Shown here: one piece after another, positions 50,802-58,925 of the stretch | Position numbering within the stretch: the stretch's first letter is position 1 | How the letters are laid out: each line of letters starts with the position of its first letter | Source of the DNA: a virus | Strand: one strand, 5' to 3' | DNA: 64,000 bases | IMG/VR virus record: IMGVR_UViG_3300020442_000011 | Location: 1-64,000 of that record | Notes under the pieces: generated by a model | Told to the model about the DNA's origin: nothing | Seen by the model: the letters and a program-made list of their open reading frames with translations, nothing else | The model's database searches: none | Program-made: the position numbers and the translations under genes

Positions 50802-51987
50802 TCCTGAAGTAAAAACAGACGGTCCACGGTCTAGCCTTTTTACAGAGGGTAAGATTGCGGGCCGTTTTCGTTTTGTGAGCGTGGGTGATATTCATCTTAA
50901 ACACCCACGCACTCCGACATCCCTCGTTCTTAACAATTTAACTAAGTATTGTGTTAACGATGCGGTGTTTAAAAACCTGGATATTTTTTTCATTACGGGC
51001 GATCTCTTCGACTCCTTGTTAATGAATAACGATCCACGTTTATATGAAATCCATCGATGGCTAACATATCTTCTTTACAAATGCGCTGAACACGATGTTC
51101 TTTTAAGGATCGTTGAGGGGACACCATCTCACGACCGAGAGCAATCAGTCTTCTTAACAGAACAAGCTGTTAACGCCAAGATCCCTGTTGATGTTCATTA
51201 CGCCACCACGTTGTCAATTGAATACGTGGAACGCTTTGGTATTCATATTCTTTATGTTCCAGACAAATGGCGAACAGAGACAACAGAAACATTAGGAGAA
51301 GTTAAACTCCTTTTAAAAGAAAAAGGTATCGATCAGGTTGACTTTGCTGTGATGCACGGCGCTTTCGAGTATCAACTTCCAGAAATCGTCCCTGAGCCAT
51401 CCCACGATAGTGAGGAATACCATCGCCTAGTAAAATGTTTTATTCTCATTGGACACGTTCATAAGGCATCTCAGAAGGGACGTATCTTAGCGGCGGGCAG
51501 TTTCGACCGTGACGGACATGGTAACGAAGAACCCAAAGGTTATTATGATGTCACTATATTCAGCAATGATGATTATCAGATAACATTTGTTGAGAATAAA
51601 GACGCTAAGAAATATGTAGGTGTTGATTGCGTCGGTCTTGATAGTCGTGAATCACTTATCAAGATTTCCAATCTAGTCTCTACACTGCCAAAAGGTAGTG
51701 CTGTAAAAATAAAGTGTTACGCAACAGATCCTATTTTTAAAGAATACAAGGATCTTCTTGAAGCATTCCCCTATATTGAATTTACCACCGACCGTCTTCG
51801 TGATACACGTGAAGAAGCCAAGGTCATGGAAGAACTCATGACGCTGGATTTCGATGTATTTAAAGACATCACACCTGAATCACTTCCAACGCTATTGATG
51901 GAAGAAGTCAACTCACTCACGTCGGACGAAAACCAACGTCGTCGATGTCTTGAGCTAATCGAGTCGGTGAACACATCAAACGCTTGA
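50785..51987 (+). CDS. Calcineurin-like metallophosphoesterase, SbcD/Mre11-like nuclease
   Basis: Probable dinuclear-metal nuclease for DNA processing. 400 aa from ATG 50785 (ATG 50794 also possible). Motifs in order: GDIH (D35, H37), GDLFD (D73), a GTPSHD element where most relatives have GNHD (H116, D117), MHG (H191) and GHVH (223-226). The order and spacing match SbcD/Mre11-type enzymes; the Asn to Ser change in the third motif may alter metal ligation. No SbcC-like ATPase gene is seen in the window. The C-terminal 140 residues are a capping region. Similar genes are common in large phages for end processing and recombination. Confidence 0.8.
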   Translation: MTTMISPEVKTDGPRSSLFTEGKIAGRFRFVSVGDIHLKHPRTPTSLVLNNLTKYCVNDAVFKNLDIFFITGDLFDSLLMNNDPRLYEIHRWLTYLLYKCAEHDVLLRIVEGTPSHDREQSVFLTEQAVNAKIPVDVHYATTLSIEYVERFGIHILYVPDKWRTETTETLGEVKLLLKEKGIDQVDFAVMHGAFEYQLPEIVPEPSHDSEEYHRLVKCFILIGHVHKASQKGRILAAGSFDRDGHGNEEPKGYYDVTIFSNDDYQITFVENKDAKKYVGVDCVGLDSRESLIKISNLVSTLPKGSAVKIKCYATDPIFKEYKDLLEAFPYIEFTTDRLRDTREEAKVMEELMTLDFDVFKDITPESLPTLLMEEVNSLTSDENQRRRCLELIESVNTSNA

Positions 51988-51994
51988 GGTAGAC

Positions 51995-52831
51995 ATGACC
52001 GCTTACGTTCGTACATTGGGTGAGTATCCTATTTCAGTGGGTACGTCATTAGCTTTAGAAGGGTTCTTTAGAAAAGAACCTAATATTCGTCAGGAACGAA
52101 TCCGTACTGCTATCACCAAGTTGTGGGTAAACCTGGAAACAGTGGTTCGTAACGCAATTGAGGCGTATCCTTCTGATGACCTCAAGACACTGCCTTTAAA
52201 TGACGTTGTGGATTCAGTGTTTGAAGATGTGGAAGCCATTCAAACAACCATCCGCGACCAGTCGGAAGGTTCAGTAGCGTTGGTTCTGTTTTATGAAGAC
52301 CCTGAAGAACGTAAATGGTTATTCCCTCATGCCCAGTGGCGCGTCCCCACAACCGAACGTAAAAAACGTATTTCTCTTTTACATGACCTAGCAACACGTC
52401 AGGTATCGGGTATGATGCTTGAGAAGAAAATGCCGTTGAACATTATCAAACGGCGCCCACCTGTATCTCACGACCATGTAGCCATACTTACTCACCATAT
52501 CCATAATTTGTTCTGGGAACGATCCTTTGGTTATTTGGTCCTTCTAGAATCCTATACAGGTGCGTTAAAGGATGCCAACTTATGGTCAGGTAAAATGAAG
52601 GGCGTTGACGTTAGAGATCAGATGCCTTTTAATCCATTAACTCTTCAAATTTTAGGTGATGGTTCTTTATTCGCCGGTGAATCACGTGTCATTCAACGTG
52701 AGTTAAAAGTTCTTGCTAGAAACGCCAACTGGACGAAGGTTACTACAAGAGAACGCATATTGAATGACATTAGTCGTCAAGGTACGCCTGTTCTAAAAGA
52801 AGCGTACAACAAACTGATGAGTCGTCATTGA
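51995..52831 (+). CDS. Hypothetical protein
   Basis: 278 aa, unrecognised. Mostly helical with an acidic central part (DDLKTLPLNDVVDSVFEDVE) and a basic C-terminal part (ESRVIQRELKVLARNANWTK). GAGGTAG gives a ribosome site eight bases after the phosphoesterase stop, so the two may be co-expressed. The position between phosphoesterase and SSB suggests a recombination or replication accessory; there is no motif to support it. Confidence 0.6.
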   Translation: MTAYVRTLGEYPISVGTSLALEGFFRKEPNIRQERIRTAITKLWVNLETVVRNAIEAYPSDDLKTLPLNDVVDSVFEDVEAIQTTIRDQSEGSVALVLFYEDPEERKWLFPHAQWRVPTTERKKRISLLHDLATRQVSGMMLEKKMPLNIIKRRPPVSHDHVAILTHHIHNLFWERSFGYLVLLESYTGALKDANLWSGKMKGVDVRDQMPFNPLTLQILGDGSLFAGESRVIQRELKVLARNANWTKVTTRERILNDISRQGTPVLKEAYNKLMSRH

Positions 52832-52902
52832 GATAAATTACGCTCAACAGTAATGCTGTAGAAAGCCAATGGTCTTCCAATCCGTTTTATAAGGGTCTTA
52901 TT

Positions 52903-53643
52903 ATGAGTAATTTCAACCGGCAAGGCAACAACGCTAACCGGAAACCAATTCCGCTAACCCAGTTTGATGTTTTTAGTAACTGGCTTTATGCTGATGCTCC
53001 TGTCGCCGGTGCACAGAAACCGGGCAACTTCCGTCTTAAAGTAATTGCTAACGTCCCACGCTTTATCGTTAAGACAAACGTCCCTGATGACAAGGACAAT
53101 GGACGTATCGAATTCCAGACGGATATTCCCACGTTCATGGCTGTGATTAAACTGGTTGAGGATCTAGCTGAAGGGCGCGAAGAAGGGTCGTTCACATTGG
53201 AATATAACGACCATGTCTTCGGCGCTGGTGGACAACGCAGTGAGAAGCCAGTTACTAAGGCATCCATCAAGATCGGTAAGGACAAAGAGAGCGGCCGTAT
53301 CTATATTGCCGTGCTCGGATACAATCGCCCGAAAATCCAGTTCTTCTTCGGACCGGCTAAGCGTCACGATCTTAAAGGTGGTGATGGTTCTGTTTTGGAT
53401 GCAGGCTTTGTAAGTCGTACCTATGCACGTGCCTGTGTTAAATCGTGGTCTGAGATGGCACTCAAGCTACTCAACGATAACTTCGATAAAGATGCGAAGA
53501 ACGTTGCTAAACCACCTGCACCCCCGCAAGGTCAAGGTGGTGGCAATGGCTATCAAGGCGGTGGTAACAACCAACGTCAACAAGCTGCATCCGCACCAGC
53601 GAACGTTGAGAGTTTCGACGATTTCGGTGATGACGCGTGGTAA
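52903..53643 (+). CDS. Probable single-stranded DNA-binding protein
   Basis: 246 aa. N-terminal about 190 residues are beta-rich (NFRLKVIANVPRFIVKTNVP, GRIEFQTDIPTFMAVIKLVE), consistent with an OB-type fold, followed by a Gly/Gln/Asn-rich linker (GQGGGNGYQGGGNNQRQQAA) and an acidic tip ESFDDFGDDAW. This fold-linker-acidic-aromatic-tip design is that of bacterial and phage SSBs, where the tip recruits partners. Codon use is biased like chimallin. Located between nuclease and RNAP genes, as expected for a replication protein. A strong hairpin follows the stop. Confidence 0.7.
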   Translation: MSNFNRQGNNANRKPIPLTQFDVFSNWLYADAPVAGAQKPGNFRLKVIANVPRFIVKTNVPDDKDNGRIEFQTDIPTFMAVIKLVEDLAEGREEGSFTLEYNDHVFGAGGQRSEKPVTKASIKIGKDKESGRIYIAVLGYNRPKIQFFFGPAKRHDLKGGDGSVLDAGFVSRTYARACVKSWSEMALKLLNDNFDKDAKNVAKPPAPPQGQGGGNGYQGGGNNQRQQAASAPANVESFDDFGDDAW

Positions 53644-53659
53644 AAGAATAAACAACATA

Positions 53660-53690
53660 CAGTCGCTGTCCTTTGTCGGGACAGCGACTG
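53660..53690. terminator. Hairpin abutting the next start codon
   Basis: CAGTCGCTGTCC pairs with GGACAGCGACTG around TTTGTCG, ending only four bases before the ATG at 53695 (GTTTATG). Confidence 0.6.
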
Positions 53691-53694
53691 GTTT

Positions 53695-55335
53695 ATGAGT
53701 GCTAACAAAAATAAAACCTACATCATTGACGTGTGTCCCACACCAAATGGAGTTTCACCGCAGATGCGTTTTCTCATTTCTTCTCAGTCGGGTACTGGTT
53801 TTACTGAGGTTACAACCGAACATAACGGGCGTTCTCTCACCTGGGTGGTTAAGTTTTACACTAAGGTTCAGTTGACCGATCCTTCTGAAGTGTTCATGGG
53901 GATCAACCAATACCTGGAGACATTACCTGACGAAGTTCTCGATGCAATTTTTGAAATATATGTCGAGATGAAAGAAATCCTCGAGGAAACATATGAGGGT
54001 TCTGAAATGGTTATCCCTCTCCAAACATGCATCAAGCAGCTTTATTCGATGGTGCCGATGGAGAGCATCCGGAAGTGGATTATCTTTAACTATCCGGTTT
54101 ACATCCCCGAAATTCCAGATACTTTAACAGACCGTTACATGAATCGTGATGAGACCTATATCAAAGCAGATTACTTTGATCTGGTGGTGTTCTCTTTAGC
54201 GACACGTTTCATGATCCCGGTGTGGGGTGAGTACATCACACGAGGTGGTGCTGGAAATGGTGGGGAACTTTATAAAGAATTGGATGCACTGTCGCTCGTA
54301 AGCGGCACTGAAATGATGAAGTGGCCATTGGATAATGGTACACCTGGATCTCTACCTGCTCGCGATAAACTCATGCGTTATATCGAGATCAAAGCAGAAC
54401 GTAACACAACGTCCCTGGCGGATCTCTTTGGTGGGATGAGTTGTTTTGATATTCCAGCACGGCTATTGGCGACTGTAATCTTGCGTCGTTTAACGATAGT
54501 TCCTTTAACGCCCCAAGGGTCTGATGGGGAAGGAAAGAACATCGTTGCTAACCTTCACCACTATGTCGACCAACGTTTACGTCCCAATGATAAACGTGCG
54601 GGTTCTGTTAACCCTAAGATGAAAGACAGTGAAGGTGCTGATCCTGATGATAAAACATCAGTGGCTGAACAATATAAAATTCGCCAGAAGGTCTCTGATG
54701 GTGATATCATGGCGTTTCAAGTAGAAGCGCAAAGACAGCTTCTACTAGCAACCAAAGTAGATCCCTCTTTCGATCCAGTAATCTTGGATAAAGTCAATGA
54801 ATATCGACACGAATTTGACAATATCCACCTAAGCAATCATCAGCTGACACTGGCCCAGTGGGCCTTGGCAAAAGCATATCCACCCCGTGCATTTGAAGAT
54901 GTGGATATGAAAGCTATCAATAACCTGGTGGCAACTGCTCAGGCGTTATACTGGCATTGGGGACTATATGACATTGCCATCCTGATGACGGTGGAGAAGG
55001 TTCGATTCTCAGATGAGGATAGTCCAGGCTTATCACCTCTTGCAAAACCAACTTCAAGATTTAAAAATGAAATCCTTGAAGACTTCATGCAAGCATTCCC
55101 CCACTTCTTCCCGCAGTCGGGTAAGGATGCTAAGGATGTAAAAGGTAACGTTGCTTTCATCGGCGTATCTACCGTCCTGCAGGAAATGTTCGAAGCTAGC
55201 TGGTATTATCGGGGTAACCCTGAACTTTATGCGTTATCTTCGCAGAACCCAGATAGCCGTACGATCATCGTACAAACAACAATAAGACAGACGCTACATG
55301 CAGCTGTCATGAAAATCGTCTCATTGAACCAGTAA
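53695..55335 (+). CDS. Probable non-homologous RNAP subunit (phiKZ gp68-like by position)
   Basis: 546 aa. phiKZ nvRNAP includes gp68, a subunit without a bacterial homologue, encoded a few genes before gp71-73. The same position here and a similar length (about 520-550 aa) point to this gene. The sequence has no enzymatic motif; helices dominate (EVLDAIFEIYVEMKEILEET, TCIKQLYSMVPMESIRKW). In phiKZ this subunit acts in promoter recognition and elongation. The start lies four bases after a hairpin, so no ribosome site is visible. Assigned by synteny; moderate certainty. Confidence 0.55.
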   Translation: MSANKNKTYIIDVCPTPNGVSPQMRFLISSQSGTGFTEVTTEHNGRSLTWVVKFYTKVQLTDPSEVFMGINQYLETLPDEVLDAIFEIYVEMKEILEETYEGSEMVIPLQTCIKQLYSMVPMESIRKWIIFNYPVYIPEIPDTLTDRYMNRDETYIKADYFDLVVFSLATRFMIPVWGEYITRGGAGNGGELYKELDALSLVSGTEMMKWPLDNGTPGSLPARDKLMRYIEIKAERNTTSLADLFGGMSCFDIPARLLATVILRRLTIVPLTPQGSDGEGKNIVANLHHYVDQRLRPNDKRAGSVNPKMKDSEGADPDDKTSVAEQYKIRQKVSDGDIMAFQVEAQRQLLLATKVDPSFDPVILDKVNEYRHEFDNIHLSNHQLTLAQWALAKAYPPRAFEDVDMKAINNLVATAQALYWHWGLYDIAILMTVEKVRFSDEDSPGLSPLAKPTSRFKNEILEDFMQAFPHFFPQSGKDAKDVKGNVAFIGVSTVLQEMFEASWYYRGNPELYALSSQNPDSRTIIVQTTIRQTLHAAVMKIVSLNQ

Positions 55336-55349
55336 TTCGGAGTATTGAC

Positions 55350-56990
55350 ATGGGTATGTTAGGACAACAGCAGCAGCCTGAAATTGAAATCGTTGAGTTT
55401 GTACTCATCGAAATGGGTACGTATCAGAATCAATATTATCGTCCATTTGAAATCAACGCTGACTACAACAACATCAACGCACTGGGTGAGGCTACCAATG
55501 GTGGTCAGGTGCTTGATATCACTAATGTCGAGCAGGTTGCTTCAAACATCATCTCACCTCAATCAAAGACTAACGGCATGAGCCAAATCCCCAATGGTTG
55601 GGCAACACGCCGGTTCTCATTTGTTATGCGGGTTATCGAGAAACCACGTTTCAGTCAGACCTCAACAGTTGAACGCATTTTCTATGGTTATACAGATGTG
55701 GCCGATCTGTCATTCGGTAAGAATGACCTTGACCCCAACATGCGTCTCTACTTCAACAGTGAGATGACAATTAACACCGACGTTCGTCCGGGGCCACAGG
55801 GTGTCATGATCCCCATGTCTCGGGTAATGAGCTCTACTCAGATCGTCTCCCCGATGGATATGGCGGGCGGTAATGCCGGTCTGTTTGGCGATTCTATTTA
55901 CCTCATTCGCCCGGAAGATGTCTTCCTCCATAACCACGATGTGTCCCAGTCGCAGATCCTACAACAAACAGGTGTGTTGGATGGCTCTGTAGAGCGGTTC
56001 TATGACACACGTGGAATGTCGACAAAAGGAGGACATTACAAACTAAACCGTCGCCAAGATAACTCCCCCTCACGTTACCTTCAGCGTTTCCTCTCTGGAT
56101 ATGACCACGGTATCCGTGAGTCTCGGGAATCTTACGATGGTGGTATTGTTGGTGACTCAATTCTGACGAGCGCGGCACAGAAAGTTAAGAACCCCGAGCT
56201 TCACCAGTTGGACTTCTTCGAAATCCTAAAAATGGACTGTGGGTATCTGGAACAAGGCTTTGTTCGTTATGGGGATCTCTGTAACGTTTTCCCAACGTTG
56301 AACAACGTCGCTGAGTTCACCATCAATGATGGGCGTTCTGTTCGTCGTCTATCTGAAGCAACTGATAGTGCTTATTGGAATGGTGGTAATTACACCTCCA
56401 TTGCGGTGTCCATGTTGGCACAGGTGGTCCCCAGTGTCATGATGGAGAACTTTATCCGTCAGATCAATTTCACGGTGACGTCTGGTAACGGGTATGGTGA
56501 ATACTTCATCGATGTGGATAAGAACTCTCTGCGGATGATGTCATCTAACTTACCTGATCAGGTTGTCCAAAGAAGCATCAGTGAATTCAAGCGTCGCATT
56601 TCCCTTGACGTTCTGAACTATGTCACCCGCTACAATCAGCTCTTCTGTCAGATCGGTATGGTGACTAACCTACAGTCTGAGAGTGTTATCGATATTGCAT
56701 TGGATAGCCACAATGTCGAGCGGTATGTTGCACCGACATTCAGTGATGGTCTCTTTACACCTGTGGCAACGAACGAAGTGGATCGTCGTAATCTCATGTG
56801 TGAATCACTTGGTTACTTGGTACGTGAAACATTCGATCATTCAGTCCAACAACCTACAATGGATTACGCGCCACAACAGAGCTTCTCGAATCCGACGCTT
56901 ACGCGAGACCATGTTGCTAACCCCTATGGGCAACAGCAACCGCAATCCAGTGGCTCCGCCTTCGCGGGTCTTCCAGACGACATCATTTAA
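55350..56990 (+). CDS. Candidate nuclear protein-import factor (phiKZ gp69/PicA-like by position)
   Basis: 546 aa. The gene follows the gp68-like gene and comes before the RNAP beta gene, as does phiKZ gp69 (known as PicA or Imp1), which takes part in selecting proteins for import into the phage nucleus. I see no diagnostic motif, so this rests on gene order. The sequence is beta-rich with Asn/Gln-rich ends; the tail runs QQQPQSSGSAFAGLPDDII. Ribosome site GGAG eight bases before ATG. A ten-pair hairpin separates it from the PQ-rich gene. Confidence 0.45.
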   Translation: MGMLGQQQQPEIEIVEFVLIEMGTYQNQYYRPFEINADYNNINALGEATNGGQVLDITNVEQVASNIISPQSKTNGMSQIPNGWATRRFSFVMRVIEKPRFSQTSTVERIFYGYTDVADLSFGKNDLDPNMRLYFNSEMTINTDVRPGPQGVMIPMSRVMSSTQIVSPMDMAGGNAGLFGDSIYLIRPEDVFLHNHDVSQSQILQQTGVLDGSVERFYDTRGMSTKGGHYKLNRRQDNSPSRYLQRFLSGYDHGIRESRESYDGGIVGDSILTSAAQKVKNPELHQLDFFEILKMDCGYLEQGFVRYGDLCNVFPTLNNVAEFTINDGRSVRRLSEATDSAYWNGGNYTSIAVSMLAQVVPSVMMENFIRQINFTVTSGNGYGEYFIDVDKNSLRMMSSNLPDQVVQRSISEFKRRISLDVLNYVTRYNQLFCQIGMVTNLQSESVIDIALDSHNVERYVAPTFSDGLFTPVATNEVDRRNLMCESLGYLVRETFDHSVQQPTMDYAPQQSFSNPTLTRDHVANPYGQQQPQSSGSAFAGLPDDII

Positions 56991-56997
56991 GTGATAG

Positions 56998-57023
56998 GAG
57001 GGACACCTTTTAGGGTGTCCCTC
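56998..57023. terminator. Hairpin between 55350 and 57038 genes
   Basis: GAGGGACACC pairs with GGTGTCCCTC around TTTTAG. It lies between the stop and the GGAG ribosome site of the next gene. Confidence 0.55.
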
Positions 57024-57037
57024 TACTTGGAGTTTAC

Positions 57038-58441
57038 ATGAAAAACCAGCAAAAAGAAGTTATCGAGTTTTACAAGGATGTATTAGGTACGCTCAGGGTC
57101 ACGACGGATAAAGATGGTCGTGCCCATGTAGTGAATCCAGATGGCAGTCAGAACCCAGCTGTGCTTGATGACAAACCGTTGTATCTTCCTTTGGAGCGCA
57201 CGCTCGAAGGCGACATGATGGAGACAGTCCAACATTTCCATCCACTGTGCGAAGCACTCCCACGTAAGACCCCATCTCCTGTTATCACTTATATGACACG
57301 CCTTGCTCGTATGAACATTGGTGTGTACCTTAAAGTGATCCTTGAGCGGTTGATGGAGGTGGCAGCTGACCCAACACTGCATGATGAGTTACCCCCAGAA
57401 ACTACGGACTACTTCAAGAAACTTCAACATGTTGATGAGAAAGTTTACAAGAAACTTGTAAAACTCATCAATGCGGCGATCAAGAAGAATTCGTTGGTGA
57501 CTGTTTACTGTAAGCCTGGCGGTAAGTATCAGGGGGAAACAGTCACACGACTTTGTACTATTCGTTTCCCGATTATCGGGATGATCGAAGCAAACGACAC
57601 GAAGATACTGAAGTTCAGTTTCTCTTCTGAGCGGGAACGTAAGACAATCCTCGCGTTGTTCAACTACGTTCTTCCAGGTGGTTATGATCACGAAACATAC
57701 AGTGCGCCTAGTGAGTCTAAGGTGGCACCTTTCTTTGATTCGTTCATGTTGGCGTACGAGAAGGTAGTCCTCCAACTCAACGCTATCATCGACCGTCATG
57801 GTAAGTCCATGGAGTTCGGATTAGATCCGTTCCCCACAAAAGTATTCAAGAAGCTCGATCGTCTTCCTGAGTATTACAATAATTCACGTATCCCGACCTT
57901 GCCTGGTAATGAAGGCGGTAAGCGTGAAATGGAAGAGATCAAGAAGACGAACCATGCCAAGACACAGGCGCCCAATCCAAACCAAGCGCAGAGTGCACCA
58001 CCTTGGAACGATTCAGCTCCAACATCGCCTCAACAACCCCAGCAAGCTGCACCACCCGCTAACACGAGTGGTAATATCTCGATGGACGAATATCGCCGTC
58101 GGATGAGCGGGCAACAGCCTCAGCCGAACAATTGGCAACAGCCTCAGCAGCCCCAACCACACTGGCAGGCCCCGGCATATCCTCAACAGATGCCTTACCA
58201 GCAACCTCAACAGCCTCAGCAACCTCATAACCCGTTTAGTGTATTGATGCCTGGACATCACCCACAACAAATGGGTTATCCGCAATACCAGCAGCCACAA
58301 ACGCCTTTTGAAGCAGCAATGAATAATCAAATGGGTGGTTATCCCCAACAAGGGGCTGGTTATCAACCTCAGCAACCGGGTGCAGGGTATCAACAACCCC
58401 ATCCACAGAATGGTTATAACGGTGGTGGCGACATCATCTAA
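57038..58441 (+). CDS. Hypothetical protein with long PQ-rich disordered tail (phiKZ gp70-like by position)
   Basis: 467 aa. The first about 300 residues form a folded, charged, mostly helical domain with a beta segment (TVYCKPGGKYQGETVTRLCT). From about residue 320 the sequence is almost only Pro, Gln, Asn, Gly, Ala and Tyr (many QQPQQPQ and YPQQ units), a prion-like low-complexity region, ending in NGGGDII. The tail end resembles that of the preceding protein (PDDII). Such tails often drive condensate formation or multivalent binding. Expressed with the surrounding RNAP block; function unknown. Confidence 0.55.
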   Translation: MKNQQKEVIEFYKDVLGTLRVTTDKDGRAHVVNPDGSQNPAVLDDKPLYLPLERTLEGDMMETVQHFHPLCEALPRKTPSPVITYMTRLARMNIGVYLKVILERLMEVAADPTLHDELPPETTDYFKKLQHVDEKVYKKLVKLINAAIKKNSLVTVYCKPGGKYQGETVTRLCTIRFPIIGMIEANDTKILKFSFSSERERKTILALFNYVLPGGYDHETYSAPSESKVAPFFDSFMLAYEKVVLQLNAIIDRHGKSMEFGLDPFPTKVFKKLDRLPEYYNNSRIPTLPGNEGGKREMEEIKKTNHAKTQAPNPNQAQSAPPWNDSAPTSPQQPQQAAPPANTSGNISMDEYRRRMSGQQPQPNNWQQPQQPQPHWQAPAYPQQMPYQQPQQPQQPHNPFSVLMPGHHPQQMGYPQYQQPQTPFEAAMNNQMGGYPQQGAGYQPQQPGAGYQQPHPQNGYNGGGDII

Positions 58442-58449
58442 AACGACAT

Positions 58450-58478
58450 AAGTAGATACCCAGCAAGGGTATCTACTT
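58450..58478. terminator. Bidirectional hairpin, 12-bp perfect stem
   Basis: AAGTAGATACCC pairs with GGGTATCTACTT around AGCAA; CATAAG on the left and TTATG on the right read TATG outward on both strands. Confidence 0.65.
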
Positions 58479-58487
58479 TATGTTCCT

Positions 58488-58853
58488 TTAACTTCTTTTT
58501 GTCAGGTATTGTTTCTTAATCTGTTCTACCAGTAATTCGGGAGGTATCATTAACGATACTTGGTGAATACCCGAATATTCGTCGTGGAGTTCTTTACCGA
58601 AGTGTGAAGGACTATCGTAGTGATTAAGACGCATGATCAACCAGTGTTGACTTACAGGGTGTCCCAGCTTATGTAATAATCCATAGAGATCCCCTTCAAA
58701 CCGATAAAGGTCATCTGCCGACACTGCGGTTACCTGGGTGTCTGGACTCTGTCTGAGTAAAGGGAGATGTTGTTCTAATGTGACCCGGAAAAGAGGATCA
58801 AAAAAGACATTACTGCCTGGTCGCCGTATCGTTGTTTGAACGGTGAGTGCCAT
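58488..58853 (-). CDS. Hypothetical minus-strand protein between RNAP-block genes
   Basis: 121 aa. The ATG at 58853 (GAGG seven bases upstream) is preferred over an open frame extending to 58907. The protein is alpha/beta (VTAVSADDLYRFEGDLYGLL, HWLIMRLNHYDSPSHFGKEL) and soluble. It is the only minus-strand gene between 44.3 and 63 kb and converges on a hairpin at 58450. An inserted accessory gene is likely. No recognised family. Confidence 0.6.
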   Translation of the reverse strand: MALTVQTTIRRPGSNVFFDPLFRVTLEQHLPLLRQSPDTQVTAVSADDLYRFEGDLYGLLHKLGHPVSQHWLIMRLNHYDSPSHFGKELHDEYSGIHQVSLMIPPELLVEQIKKQYLTKRS

Positions 58854-58867
58854 GTTAAAACCTCGAG

Positions 58868-58888
58868 TTATTAAATCTATATCATCAA
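58868..58888 (+). promoter_or_regulatory. Candidate phage promoter of the RNAP beta gene
   Basis: TTATTAAATCTATATCATCA, about 40 bp before the start codon, is a full match to the recurrent motif. Confidence 0.5.
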
Positions 58889-58925
58889 CAGGTAAGAACC
58901 AAAACACATTAAGGAGTAGGGAAAG

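Noticed and set aside
58013-58402. 129-aa minus-strand leucine/arginine-rich ORF
   Set aside because: It is the complement of the PQ-rich repeats (CAA/CAG/CCT read as leucine and arginine codons).
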